Source: Planctomycetota bacterium (GTDB lineage Bacteria > Planctomycetota > UBA1135 > GCA-002686595). Taken from it: 64,000 bases of DNA. Location of the stretch: assembly GCA_016714045.1 (NCBI GenBank), contig JADJNY010000002.1, positions 434,001-498,000 on the forward strand. The letters are read 5' to 3'. The position numbers and the translations under genes were made by a program. The first letter of the stretch is position 1, and each line of letters begins with the position of its first letter. Shown piece after piece: positions 1 to 9,454 of the stretch. Under the pieces are notes generated by a model that saw only the letters and a list, made by a program, of their open reading frames with translations, was not told the DNA's origin and ran no database searches.

Positions 1-37
1 GTGGATTCGGGCCGGCTTCGGCCTGTGACGGCCGGTT

Positions 38-1315
38 TCAGCGCCGTCGAGAGCGCGCGAGGTCGACCGCGAGCTGCGCGCGCCGCTGGTGCGTGGCCTC
101 GAGCGTGTTCCGGCTCGCGAGCTCGCGCGCGTTGCGCAAGCACGTGACGAGCGGCGCACGATCGCGCTCCGCTTCGAGGAGCGTGCGCGCGAGCTCGTCC
201 ACGGATCCCGCGCGCACGAGCAAGCCCGCGCCATGGTCGCGCACGAGGTCGTCTGTGCCCGGGTTCTGGTAGGCGACGAGCACGAGCCCGAGCGCCATCG
301 CGAGCAGCACGTTGCGGCTGATCTCGGGCGTCAGGTTCGTGACGAGCATCATCTGCGATCCGGCGAGGCGTGCGAAGATCTCCGCTCCGTACGGGACCGC
401 GCCGTGGAAGCGCACGCGCGCGCCGAGGCCGAGCGACTGCGCCTGGGCCTTGAATGCGGGCAAGTCCTCGCCCTCGCCGTAGACGTCGAGCTCCAGATTC
501 GCGCCCCGGTCCATGGCCGCCTTCATCGCGTCGAGCACCTGGTCCGTGCCCTTCATTTTCAACTGGCGTCCGGCGACGGCGAGCCGCAGCGGGCGCGAGC
601 GATCGAGCAACGCCGCCTCGCGCGCGGGCAGGCGATCGAGCGGGACGAGGTTCTCGTCCGTGACGAACGAGCGATCGAAGAAGTGGCAGCGCTCGTTCCA
701 CACGTCGCGGAAGCGCTTCACGGTCGCCGCGTTGTGCGCGAACACGAGGTCCGCCTCGCGGATCGCGCGGCGGAAGAACGCCTCGCGCCGACGCACGAGC
801 CAGCGCAGGGCCGCGCGCTTCGCGGGGTTCCTGCGGCTGTCCGCGTGCGCTTGGAGGCGCGGGAGCACCTCCGCGCCGTCGAAGACGTACGCGCGCACGC
901 GACCACCACCGGCTGCGAGGGGCCACGCGAGCTGATCGAGCGGCACCGGGTGCGCGCCGTCGCCCAAGTGGACGATGGCCGCGGTCGAGACGGCGCGCGC
1001 GAGGCTCGCTCGGGCTCGCGTTCGCGCGCGCAGCCAGCCGCCGAACGAGTGATACGGCGGCAGGGGGACGTAGTCGAAGCCCTCCTCGCGCGGATCGATC
1101 GTCGCCAGGCCGAAGCTGCCGCTCTCCTGCACCGGCAACGGGTTCCACAGCGGACACGCGACGACGAGCCGCCCACCGGCCGAGTTCACGGCCTTCGTCT
1201 GCGCGCGCAGGTCGGAGAGCCACATGTCGCCGACCACGAACCGCCCGGACGTCGGCGACGTCCCGAACGGGGAGTGGTTCACGAGCAGGTATTCGATGGC
1301 GTCGGTGCGGTTCAT
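38..1315 (-). CDS. Glycosyltransferase family 4-like protein
   Basis: Predicted cytoplasmic glycosyltransferase of 425 residues that would transfer a sugar from a nucleotide-sugar donor during surface polysaccharide assembly. The C-terminal half has the GT-B layout: a strand-turn segment with LRLAVAGRQLKMKGTD, then DVYGEGEDLPAF, then a donor-site-like region ISRNVLLAMALGLVLVAYQNPGTDD. The usual EX7E glutamate pair is not obvious there, so the assignment is to the fold rather than to a specific enzyme. I chose the ATG at 1315 (MNRTDAIEYL); an in-frame GTG lies six codons upstream at 1333. It is the last gene of the leftward polysaccharide operon and is separated by about 136 bp from the gene before it, unlike the overlapping genes upstream. 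Acceptor and donor are unknown. Confidence 0.75.
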   Translation of the reverse strand: MNRTDAIEYLLVNHSPFGTSPTSGRFVVGDMWLSDLRAQTKAVNSAGGRLVVACPLWNPLPVQESGSFGLATIDPREEGFDYVPLPPYHSFGGWLRARTRARASLARAVSTAAIVHLGDGAHPVPLDQLAWPLAAGGGRVRAYVFDGAEVLPRLQAHADSRRNPAKRAALRWLVRRREAFFRRAIREADLVFAHNAATVKRFRDVWNERCHFFDRSFVTDENLVPLDRLPAREAALLDRSRPLRLAVAGRQLKMKGTDQVLDAMKAAMDRGANLELDVYGEGEDLPAFKAQAQSLGLGARVRFHGAVPYGAEIFARLAGSQMMLVTNLTPEISRNVLLAMALGLVLVAYQNPGTDDLVRDHGAGLLVRAGSVDELARTLLEAERDRAPLVTCLRNARELASRNTLEATHQRRAQLAVDLARSRRR

Positions 1316-1451
1316 CGCGAGCGGCGTCCACACTCGAGCGAGCGACGGACGTCGTGAAGGAGGTTCGTGGGCCCGCGCGGCCTCGCGGGCGGAGTAAACG
1401 CGGCCTCCGGACCCGAGTCAAGGCGCGGAGTCAGGGCTCGAGCGCGCGGCG

Positions 1452-2477
1452 TCATCGCGAGGACCTCGCGAAACGCGCGCGCAGGAAGTCGCCGAGGAAG
1501 TGCGGCGGATCCTCGTCGGGTTTGCCCTGGAGGCGCCGGCGCACGCGCCACAGCGCGAAGCAGGCCGCGAAGGCCGCGTCGGTCGCCAAAGCGTAGATGT
1601 ACCCGTGGTGCTTCTCGAAGTAGTAGCGGCGCGACTCGAACCAGTACCGCGGGCGGCGCTTCGGCGGCTCGCGCAGGCTCGTGACCCCGGAGCTCCGTCC
1701 GACGAGGTGCGCCACGCGGCTCTTCGGCACGTACCAGCACCGATGGCCGGCGTCGCGCGCGCGAAGGCACAGATCGGTCTCCTCGTAGTAGAGGAAGTAG
1801 CGCTCGTCGAAGAGCCCGATCGACTCGAGCACCGCGCGCTTCAGGATCAGGCTCGCGCCCGCGACCCAACCGATCTCGTGGTCGTGGAGCACGAGGGGCG
1901 GCGAGATCTCCCAGCGTCGCAGGAGCCGCGACACGAAACCGAGGCGCAGCGCGCCGTCGATCTCGGACCAGATCGTGGGGAAGCGATAGCGCGAATCGTG
2001 CTGCGTGCCGTCTTCGTATTCGAGCCGGCTGCCCGCGAGGCCGGCGTCGGCGTGCGCGTCGAAGAATTCGAGCAGCGCGCGCAGTGCTCCCGGTCGCACG
2101 ATCGTGTCGGGGTTCACGAGCCAGAACCAGTCGGGCCGTTCGCTCGGCGGGAGCTCCAGCGCCGGAGCGAGCGCCACGTTGTTCCCGGCCGCGAAACCGC
2201 CGTTGTGCGCCTCGATGCGGAGCTCCACCCACGCGCCGAAACCGCGCGTTTCGATGCCCTTCGCCAGGATCGCCGCCGACGCGTCGCCCGAGCCGTTCTC
2301 GACGACGACGACGCGGGTCCCCGGATGCGCGCGCACTTCGTCCTCGAGCGAATCGAGGCAGTCGAGCACGAGCTCCGGCGTGCGGTAGTTCACGATCACG
2401 ACGAGCACGCGCGCGGCGCGCGGAGCGAGCTCGGCGCGCGGCGGGATCGGATCGGGAGCGAGCCGGATCGCGTTCAT
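1452..2477 (-). CDS. Glycosyltransferase family 2 (rhamnosyltransferase-like)
   Basis: A 341-residue GT-A glycosyltransferase. The N-terminus has the family opening VLVVIVNYRTPELVLDCLDS, followed by a nucleotide-sugar site around WFWLVNPDTIVRPGAL and a late ETDLCLRARDAG motif that corresponds to the catalytic-base region of WbbL/rhamnosyltransferase-type GT2 enzymes. The C-terminal part has a short hydrophobic/basic stretch (YIYALATDAAFAACFALW) that may attach it to the membrane. The ATG at 2477 overlaps the TGA of the upstream polymerase gene as ATGA, which decides the start and implies translational coupling. Inferred role: addition of one sugar to the lipid-linked repeat unit. The exact sugar cannot be read from sequence. 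Confidence 0.85.
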   Translation of the reverse strand: MNAIRLAPDPIPPRAELAPRAARVLVVIVNYRTPELVLDCLDSLEDEVRAHPGTRVVVVENGSGDASAAILAKGIETRGFGAWVELRIEAHNGGFAAGNNVALAPALELPPSERPDWFWLVNPDTIVRPGALRALLEFFDAHADAGLAGSRLEYEDGTQHDSRYRFPTIWSEIDGALRLGFVSRLLRRWEISPPLVLHDHEIGWVAGASLILKRAVLESIGLFDERYFLYYEETDLCLRARDAGHRCWYVPKSRVAHLVGRSSGVTSLREPPKRRPRYWFESRRYYFEKHHGYIYALATDAAFAACFALWRVRRRLQGKPDEDPPHFLGDFLRARFARSSR

Positions 2478-3829
2478 GCCGCGACCTCGATCGGGTGGGG
2501 AGCGCGCGCGGGCTCGACGCTCGGCACGGCGCGGGGGAGCCGCAGGCCGGCGAGCCCGCCCGCGGCGAGCATGTACACCGGGTGGTACATGAAGTTCGCC
2601 AGGTCGTCGACGAGGAACAGGAGCAAGAGCACCGCGAGGATCGCAGCCGCGCCCGCTCCACCCTGGAACCAGCGCCGAGACGGGAGCGTGCGCGTCAGCC
2701 GGTAGACCGGCACGAGCAGTACGGCGAGCAGCGCGACGAGCCCGAACACGCCTTGCTGGCCGAACACGAGCACCCACAGGCTGTCGACGATGACGGCCTC
2801 GTAGCCCTCCTCGTCGCGCGTCACGAAGCTGCGGCCGAAACCGCCCCAGCCGAACCAGGGCGCCTGCCGCGCGCGCGCCGCGAGCAAGTCCTCGGAGCCG
2901 AGCCGGTACGCGAGCGAGTCCGCGCGCTCCGTCGAGATCGCGCCCGCGATCTGCACGAGGTCTCGCCCGGACCAGGCGCCGCTCGCGCGCACGCCGAGGT
3001 AGACGATGGGGGCCGTCACGAGGACGGCGAGCAGCGCGCGCGAGCGGGCGCGCGCGAGGGCGAGGAGGACGACGACGCCGATCAGGAGCAGGAGGATCGC
3101 ACCGACCGACTTGCACAGGACGGTCGTGACGAGCAGCACCGCCGTGACCCCGCCCATCGGGAGCGGCCCGAGGCGGCGCCAGCCACACGCGAGCCAGCCG
3201 ACCGCGGCGACGAGCGTCGCGCTCGCCATCCACATCCCGACCATCAGGCCGTGGTGCATGAACACGGTGGGGCGGAAGCCGCCCCAGCGCACCGTCTGCG
3301 AGAAGTCGTGTTGGTGGAACCCGTAGACCGTGCCGTGCAGTTGCGGGCTCATGCGGATCTCCCACAAGCACAGCGGCGCGTAGGCGAGCCCGCCGACGAC
3401 GATCGCCGTCGCGAGCTCCTTCAGCGCCTGGAGATCGCGCAGGTACGCGCGTCCGATCCACCAGGGAAGGCCCCACTGGATGATCACGCGCACGGACTGC
3501 GCCCCAGCGTCGTACGGTCCGAGCCCGTTCAGGAGCGAGCTGATCGCCGGGCTGAGCACCCACGCGAGCATGGGGAGGTCGTACCAGCGCACGCGCACGG
3601 AGGTCAGCGCGCGCGTGTCGAACAAGAGCGCGCCGAGGAACACGCCCATGTCGATCGCGTACGTCTTGTCGTAGTCGGGCAGCCCCGGCAGCGGCAGCGT
3701 CGCGACCGGCAGGAAGAGCCAGCCCGCGATCGTCCCGTAGATCGCCGCGCGCCGTGCCGGCATGCAGGCGAAGAGCACCGCCGCGAACGGGATCCAGCCG
3801 TACAGCGCGATGGGGACGAGGGTGTTCAT
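2474..3829 (-). CDS. O-antigen ligase/polymerase-like membrane protein (Wzy_C type)
   Basis: A 451-residue polytopic membrane protein with about ten or more hydrophobic segments spread over the whole length. A large loop near residues 300-350 ends in PWFGWGGFGRSF, which matches the W-G-x-G loop typical of the Wzy/WaaL O-antigen ligase family. Such proteins polymerise or transfer lipid-linked oligosaccharide repeat units on the periplasmic face of the inner membrane. Its neighbours support this: a Wzx-like flippase lies directly upstream and glycosyltransferases on both sides. Both ends overlap neighbouring genes as ATGA (start ATG 3829 over the flippase stop, stop over the GT2 start). Polymerase and ligase roles cannot be told apart here; polymerase is preferred from the Wzx-Wzy arrangement. 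Confidence 0.8.
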   Translation of the reverse strand: MNTLVPIALYGWIPFAAVLFACMPARRAAIYGTIAGWLFLPVATLPLPGLPDYDKTYAIDMGVFLGALLFDTRALTSVRVRWYDLPMLAWVLSPAISSLLNGLGPYDAGAQSVRVIIQWGLPWWIGRAYLRDLQALKELATAIVVGGLAYAPLCLWEIRMSPQLHGTVYGFHQHDFSQTVRWGGFRPTVFMHHGLMVGMWMASATLVAAVGWLACGWRRLGPLPMGGVTAVLLVTTVLCKSVGAILLLLIGVVVLLALARARSRALLAVLVTAPIVYLGVRASGAWSGRDLVQIAGAISTERADSLAYRLGSEDLLAARARQAPWFGWGGFGRSFVTRDEEGYEAVIVDSLWVLVFGQQGVFGLVALLAVLLVPVYRLTRTLPSRRWFQGGAGAAAILAVLLLLFLVDDLANFMYHPVYMLAAGGLAGLRLPRAVPSVEPARAPHPIEVAA

Positions 3830-5306
3830 CGCTTGGAGAGCGCGAGGCGCATCCGCCGCGCGAGCGCGACGCCCATGGGAACGAGGAGCGCGGCGCCGAC
3901 CGCGACGTGGATCCACGTGCTCGCCGCGTCGGAACGATCGGACGAGAGCCAGCGCGCGAGCAGCGCGGCGCCCGAGAAGAGCGCCGCGATGCGCAGCGTC
4001 GCGATCCAGTCCTGCTTCCAGACCGAGACGCCCGACCGCTGGAGGACGACCTGCACGACGACGTGTCCCGCGACGCAGCCCGCCGTCATCCCGAGGATGA
4101 AGCCCGCGACCCCGCCGATGTGATAGCCGACGAGGCAGCCCGCGACTTTGCCCGCGAGGCTCGCCGCGTTCGACACCGCGAGCGCCTTCGTGTTCCCGAG
4201 CGCGAGCAGGGCGCGATCCGAAGCGTGCGTCAGCATCAGGAACCAGAACGGCAGCATCAGCAGCACGGTCATCCAGCCCGCGTCCGCGTACCGGTCGTCG
4301 TAGAGCACGTCGAAGAATGCGGGAGCGAGCAGCGCCATGCCGAGCAGCACGAACTCGGAGCACGGCAGGAACCACGACCGCACTCGCGCGAGCTCGTGCG
4401 CCAGGCTCGAGCGGTCCGCGCGGACGCGCGCGGCGAGCAGCGGGTACACGACGCTGCCCGACAGCATCGAACCGACGAGCGGCGCGAGCGAAGCGAGGTT
4501 GAGCGCCGTCCCGTACACGCCGAGCTCGTCGTTCGGGACGAGCTTGCCGAGCAGGATGCGGTCGATCTGCGCGGCGAAGAACGTGATCAGCGTGCTGACG
4601 AAGATCCAGCGCCCGAAGTGGAAGAGCTCCCGCCGCGCTCCCGCATCGAGGGCGAAGCGGTTGCCTGGTCCCTCCAGGACCACGTGGCTCAGCACGGCTT
4701 TCCCCGCCGCGTTGGCGAGCCCGCCGGCGACGAGCGCCCAGAGCGAGCGCTCGTACCACGCCCAGGCGAGCATGACGACCACGCCGAACACCTGCGCGCC
4801 GAGCTCGACGAGCGTCCGCCGCGCGTAGCGCATGTGCCGGTTCGTCGTGAAGACCTTCGTCGAATTGAAGCCCGCGAGCACGGCGGACCCGGCGGCCCAC
4901 GGGAGCACGACGGCGAGCTCCGGCGTCGCGTAGTAGCCCGCGAGCAGCGGCGCAGAGGCGCACGCGACGAGCCAGAGCGCGACCCCGCGCAGGATCTGCA
5001 GGGTCCACGCCGTGTCGAGGAACGTGCGGTCGTCGCCGCGCGAGCTGTGGATGATGCTCGGCCCGATCCCGATGTCCGAGAACATCGTCAGACCCTGGAT
5101 GAACACGTTGACGAGCAGCATCACGCCGAAGTGCTCGGGCGCGAGCAAGCGCGCCAGCACGAGGTTGCTCGCGAGACGCAGCGCCTGCCCTGACCCGTAG
5201 CCGATCACCGTCCACAGCGTGCCGCTGACCGCGCGCTCGCCGAGGCGCGCGTGCGGCAGTCCGCTGTTCGCGGGCGCGGCGGGGGTGGCGTCGGGGTGGC
5301 GGTCAC
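3826..5306 (-). CDS. Oligosaccharide flippase (Wzx/MATE-like); start region disrupted
   Basis: About 490 residues of a multi-spanning membrane protein of the polysaccharide transporter family, which moves lipid-linked repeat units across the inner membrane. The N-terminus has the family pattern (ERAVSGTLWTVIGYGSGQ, LVLARLLAPEHFGVM), followed by roughly 12-14 hydrophobic segments. No ATG or GTG lies in frame before TVIGYG; the frame instead runs on from the upstream glycosyltransferase. A GTG at 5304-5306 would give a normal N-terminus if the G5 run at 5281-5285 were one base longer, and the length 3826-5306 is one base short of a whole number of codons, as that predicts. The coordinate is therefore a reconstruction. 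The alternative is a real glycosyltransferase-flippase fusion. Confidence 0.75.
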
Positions 5307-5383
5307 GTTCGGGACGTTCGGGAAGGGGGCATCGTACTCGGCGCGCGAGGATAGTCCGCGCGCGCCGGCCGCGCGAGCGGGGC

Positions 5384-6605
5384 CTAGGGCTTCGACCCTC
5401 CGCGCGGAGGAACGGCGTGAACGCGTCGAGCATCGCGCGCGCTTCACGGTCGGCGTCGTGGCGCTCGAGCACGCGCGCGCGGCCCGCGGCGCCGAGCCGC
5501 GCGAGTTCCTCCGGCCGGGCCTCGAGCGCGGAGCGGAGCGCCTTCGCGAGCGCCGTCGCATCGCCTGGCTCGACGAGCCATCCGTCGACGCCGGGCTCGA
5601 CGAGCTCGGGCACGCCGCCGACGCGCGTCGCGACGACGGGCCGCCCGAGCGCGAGCGCCTCCATGATCACGACGGGGAGCCCTTCGCCGAGGCTCGGCAG
5701 CACGAGCGCGCGCGCGGCGGCGAGCTCCTCGCGCACGCCGGCGCCGTCGAGCCAGCCGCGCAGCACGACCCGGCGCGCGAGCTCGGGGTCGGCGAGCGCG
5801 CGCTCGATCGCGCCGCGCAACGGACCGTCGCCGACGAGCGCGAGCTCGAACTCGACGCCCTCCGTGGCGAGCGCGCGCGCGGCCTCGAGCAGGATGGGCA
5901 GGCCCTTTTCCGGGCTCCACCGCGCGACGCACACGAGGCGCCGCGCCGCGGGGACGGGCGTCGCGCGCGCCGCGAGGAAGTCCTCCGCGAGGCCGCAGCG
6001 CACGACGCGGATCGGCGTGTCGGCGCCAGAGGGCCGCAGGCGTTCGAGCTCGCGGCGACCGTAGTCGCTGACCGCGACCGCGAAGCGCGCGTGCTGGAGC
6101 TTCCTCGGCAACCCGATCGCGAGCGGCGCGTCGAAGCTCTCCGTCCCGTGCGCGGTGAAGCTGTAGCCCGGCCCGCCGAGCGCGGCGCACAGGAGCGCGA
6201 CGGCCGTCGAGTTCGTGCCGAAGTGCGCGTGGACGTGCGTCGCGCCGCTCCCGCGCAGCCAGCGCTCGAGGAGGCACGCCTCCGCGAGGTAGGCGAGGTG
6301 GCGCGCGAGGCCGCGGTCCGAGCGCCGACCGAGCGCGACCGCGAGCCCGAACGCGCGCGAGAAGCGCACGGGCGCGTGAGGAGCGTCGAGAGCGCCGCGC
6401 GGAGGAGCGCGCCGCGTCCGGCGCCGAGCAGCGCGCGCGTGCGCTTTGCTTCGGCCTGGTCCGCGGCCTCGACGAGCGGCTCCTCCACGGGTCGGATCGC
6501 GAAGCGGAGCACCTCGACGCCCGCGCGCTCCAGCGCGGCGATCTCGCGCCGGACGAACGAGTGGCTCGTCTTCGGGTACTGGTTGACGAGGTACGCGACC
6601 TTCAT
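5384..6605 (-). CDS. Glycosyltransferase family 4 (colanic-acid WcaL-like), frameshifted
   Basis: A GT-B glycosyltransferase of about 405 residues read in two frames. The first roughly 79 residues start MKVAYLVNQYPKTSHSFVRR, a typical opening of this family, and end LLTRP. The rest continues in another frame from VRFSRAFGLAVALG and holds the donor site (VCVARWSPEKGLPILLEA and GEGLPVVIMEALALGRPVVA, with the E-x7-E pair). Adding one base to the GGG at 6370-6372 (plus strand) joins the halves as LLTRPVRFSRAF. The ATG at 6605 overlaps the deacetylase stop as ATGA. The downstream frame has no stop before the flippase; one more missing base near the C-terminus would bring in the TAG at 5384-5386, used here as an approximate end. 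Confidence 0.75.
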
Positions 6606-7726
6606 CGCAGGAGCTCGTGGAACCCGCTGAGTTCCGCGCGGAACGACGCCGCGTGGTGCCGGCCGTCCGCTCCGCACACGCGCACGGTCGTGACGTCGGT
6701 CCGTCCGACGCGCAGCGGGTCGTCGCCCCGGCAGTGGAGCGCGGGCCCCGTCGTGCACGCGTGCGCGTAGCCCGCCGCACGGACGGCGCGCGCGCTGCGC
6801 TCGTCGTGGTCGCCGTTCGGGTAGCAAAACGCGCGCACCGGTGCGCCGGTCCAGCGCTCGAGCGTCGCGCGCGATTCGGAAAGCTGGCGCTCGAGCTCGG
6901 CGTCGTCGAGCTCGGGCAGGAGCTCGTGGTCGACGGTGTGCGATCCCACCTCGTGGCCCGCGCGCGCGAGCGCTTCGACCTCCGCGCGCGTCATCGGCGC
7001 GAACTCCGCGGCACGGGCGGGCGGCGCGCCGCCGTCGAGCGCGTCGAGGCACACAAGGCGCTCCGCGCGGGGCACGCGCTTCATCCATTCGATCCAAACG
7101 CCGGCGCCTGCGCGTGCGTCGGGGCAAGCACCGGCGCCGGTGCGCGCGTCGGGCCACACGCCCGCGCCAGCGCGCGCGTCGGGCGCGACCGCGGAGCGTT
7201 CGTCCGGTGCGAGCGCACGCGCCGCGCTCCGCTCGGCGACGGAACGCGCGCGCGTGGCGAGCCGCTCCAGCGCGTCCGGCCCCGCCGCGGCGAGCGCGAG
7301 CGCCGCGCGGTCGAACCACAGGAGCCCGCCCGATTCGACGAAGCCCGTCGTGACGTAGAACGTCGCGCGCGCGCCGTGGCGCGCCAGGATCGGCGCGGCG
7401 ACCGCGTGGTTGTCGCCGTACCCGTCGTCGAACGTGAGCACGACGAGCGGCCGCTCGCTCCCGCGCCCCGCGTCGAGGCGCGTCAGCGCTTCGCCGAGCG
7501 GCAGCACGGTCCGGTGCTCGACGAGCCAGCGCACTTCGTCCTCGAACGCGTCCGCGGGCATCACGAGCGTCGGGAACGGCAGGTCGCGGCAGCGTTCGCG
7601 CGGCAGCACGCGGTGGTACATGAGGACGGTGAGCCCGTCCCGGCGCTTGCGCTCGAGCGCGCCGACGACGCCCGCGAGGAGCGCGGCGCGGTCGACGAGC
7701 CTGCGCACGGCGTGCTTCGCGCTCAT
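6602..7726 (-). CDS. Polysaccharide deacetylase (NodB/CE4 fold)
   Basis: A 374-residue carbohydrate esterase family 4 protein expected to remove acetyl groups from amino sugars of the polysaccharide. It shows the family motifs in order: the start of the fold at LTVLMYHRV, the metal/base motif LTFDDGYGDN (adjacent aspartates), the zinc-histidine motif SHTVDHELLP, and a late CYPNGDHDE motif. No signal peptide is evident, so its location is uncertain. Residues about 181-211 are an insertion made of three near-identical ten-residue units (PDARAGAGVW type), encoded by three 30-bp tandem repeats at 7094-7183. The ATG at 7726 overlaps the upstream GT2 stop, and its own TGA overlaps the next start, so it sits inside a coupled operon. 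Confidence 0.87.
   Translation of the reverse strand: MSAKHAVRRLVDRAALLAGVVGALERKRRDGLTVLMYHRVLPRERCRDLPFPTLVMPADAFEDEVRWLVEHRTVLPLGEALTRLDAGRGSERPLVVLTFDDGYGDNHAVAAPILARHGARATFYVTTGFVESGGLLWFDRAALALAAAGPDALERLATRARSVAERSAARALAPDERSAVAPDARAGAGVWPDARTGAGACPDARAGAGVWIEWMKRVPRAERLVCLDALDGGAPPARAAEFAPMTRAEVEALARAGHEVGSHTVDHELLPELDDAELERQLSESRATLERWTGAPVRAFCYPNGDHDERSARAVRAAGYAHACTTGPALHCRGDDPLRVGRTDVTTVRVCGADGRHHAASFRAELSGFHELLR
7094..7183 (-). repeat. Three 30-bp tandem repeats inside the deacetylase gene
   Basis: Units 7094-7123, 7124-7153 and 7154-7183 are head-to-tail copies that differ at a few positions. They encode PDARAGAGVW, PDARTGAGAC and PDARAGAGVW in frame. The length is a multiple of three, so copy-number change would keep the reading frame. 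There are no spacers, so this is not a CRISPR array. Confidence 0.85.
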
Positions 7727-8796
7727 GACGGCCGCGCGCTCCCGCCCGGCCGCGCGGGCACGTCCTTGTACTCGATCCAGCGCGCGCGCCGTCCGCGGAC
7801 ACGGTTCAGCACGTACCGTACGATGCCCTCGAGTTCGGGCAGCTTCCCGAGCAGGCAGAACGTCGCGTACACGCGGCGCGCGCGCGGCGGATCGCCGTGG
7901 CGCTTCCGTGCGGCGAGGATCTGCAGGAAGATCACGCCGTACCCCGACGCGAGCACGCCGACGGCGACGAGGCGCGGCGTCCACGGCGCGATCGACGCGG
8001 GCAGCGCGAGCAGCCCGAGTATCGCGATCGGCACGCACGCGCCGAAGAAGAGCGCGCTGAACACGTGCCTCCGATGTCGCGCGCCGATGCTCGATCCCTG
8101 CCGCGCCCAGCTCTCCGCGGCTGTGTAGCCCGTGCGCACCGCGCGCTTCCACCATTGTCCGAAACGCGTCATCGCGGCGTCGTGCAAGGTCATCTCGGCG
8201 TCGACGCGCAGCACGCCGAGGCCGCGAGCGCGCAGGCGCGTGCACAAATCGGGCTCCTCGCCCGCGATCAGCGCGGGGTCGAAGCCGCCGACCGCGCGGA
8301 AGGCCTCGACGCGCATCAACGCGTCGCCGCCGCAGTCGGAGCCCGGCCCGATCGGCGTGTCCCACTCCAGGTCGCAGAGCAGGTTGTAGACGGACGCGTC
8401 GGGGTGCCGCTCGCGCCGACGACCCGCGACGACGGCGAGGCGCGGATCGCGCTCGAGCTCGAGGAGCCCGCGGTCGAGCCAGCGCGGATCGAGCTCGCAG
8501 TCGCCGTCGACGAACTGCACGAGCGCGACCTCCGGATGCGCCGCGACGAGCCGCTCGAAGCCCGCGTTGCGCGCGCGAGCGGCGGTGAACGGCACGGAGA
8601 GGTCGAGCTCGACGACGTCGATCCCGAACGAGCGCGCGAGCTCGACGCTGCCGTCCGTCGAGCGCGAGTCGACGTACACGCTCGCGGCGAACTGTCCGCG
8701 CGTCGCGACGAGCGCGCGACGCAGGCGCTCGCCTTCGTTGCGTCCGATCAGGACGAGTCCGAGGTCGTTCCTCGGCGATGCGCCGACGGACGTCAT
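7723..8796 (-). CDS. Glycosyltransferase family 2 with C-terminal membrane segments
   Basis: A 357-residue GT-A enzyme. The N-terminus LGLVLIGRNEGERLRRALVA and the metal/donor motif VQFVDGDCELDPRWL (DGD) are typical of family 2. Residues near GGDALMRVEAFRAVGGFDP and GEEPDLCTRLRARGL correspond to the acceptor loop and the catalytic-base motif (ED/EP-D-L-C-x-R). A hydrophobic stretch at about residues 255-305 (ALFFGACVPIAILGLLALP and the following segment) suggests membrane attachment, fitting action on a lipid-linked substrate. The start ATG at 8796 overlaps the reconstructed stop of the upstream methyltransferase as ATGA, and its stop overlaps the deacetylase start. Confidence 0.83.
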   Translation of the reverse strand: MTSVGASPRNDLGLVLIGRNEGERLRRALVATRGQFAASVYVDSRSTDGSVELARSFGIDVVELDLSVPFTAARARNAGFERLVAAHPEVALVQFVDGDCELDPRWLDRGLLELERDPRLAVVAGRRRERHPDASVYNLLCDLEWDTPIGPGSDCGGDALMRVEAFRAVGGFDPALIAGEEPDLCTRLRARGLGVLRVDAEMTLHDAAMTRFGQWWKRAVRTGYTAAESWARQGSSIGARHRRHVFSALFFGACVPIAILGLLALPASIAPWTPRLVAVGVLASGYGVIFLQILAARKRHGDPPRARRVYATFCLLGKLPELEGIVRYVLNRVRGRRARWIEYKDVPARPGGSARPS

Positions 8797-9454
8797 GGGA
8801 GCTCGAGCATCAGGGCGAAGCAGCGGATGTGCCGCACGAGGTACGGCGCGTGGCAGGCGACCTCGAGCCACTTCCCGGCCGATAGAACGGCGTGCAGAGC
8901 CGCGCGAGCGTGCGGGGGAGCGAGCGCCCGCCGCGCTCGTTCGCGTTCCACTGCCGCCAGTTGCCGCCGTCGAGGATCGCCGCGTCGGCGACCCGCGCGC
9001 CGGGGAACAGCGCCGCGACCTCGTCGACGCCCGGCCGCCACAACGTGTCGATCGGGTCGAAGTGCCGCGGATAGTCGTGCGGACCCGACACCAGGATCCG
9101 CCCGCCGGGCTGCACGAGCGAGCGGATCGCGTCGCAGAGCACCTTCCGGTCGGTGACGTGGTGGAGCACGTTGAAAATCATCGCGGTGCGCGGGCGGAGC
9201 TCGGCGAGGCGCGTGTGGAACGCGGGGTCGAGCAGGTCGCCGGCGAGGTCGATGCCCGGCGCCTCCTTCATGTCCGTGTGCCAGACGCGCCCACCGCGCG
9301 CCGCGAGCGGGGCGTGGATGTTCTCCTCGACCCACGGCTGCTCGCGCGTGCGGTACTCGAGCGTCGACGAGCCTACGTCGAGCACGGGGAAGAGCTCGCG
9401 ATCCGGGATGCGCTCCAAGCGGGCGCGCAGCCAGCGTGCTTCGACGATCATCAT
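8793..9454 (-). CDS. Class I SAM-dependent methyltransferase, frameshifted near the 3' end
   Basis: A roughly 220-residue methyltransferase. Motif I is visible as FPVLDVGSSTLEYR, followed by an acidic binding position (VWHTDMKEAPGIDLAGD), a motif IV-like MIFNVLHHVTDRKVL and post-motif GGRILVSGPHDYPRH. The main frame runs to LCTPFYRPG and then turns into a non-homologous tail, while the neighbouring frame supplies KWLEVACHAPYLVRHIRCFA and ends at 8793 in an ATGA overlap with the next gene. One extra base in the CCC at 8874-8876 (plus strand) joins the two, and the span is exactly one base short of 221 codons. It is the first gene of the leftward operon, so it may modify a sugar or the repeat-unit end. 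Two adjacent ATG codons, at 9454 and 9451, could start it. Confidence 0.75.

Noticed and set aside
7094..7183. CRISPR-like repeats
   Set aside because: Three 30-bp copies lie directly head to tail, without spacers, and inside a coding frame.
8871..8885. Programmed frameshift in the methyltransferase
   Set aside because: There is no slippery heptamer with a downstream structure that I can see; a missing base in a C run is simpler and fits neighbouring cases.
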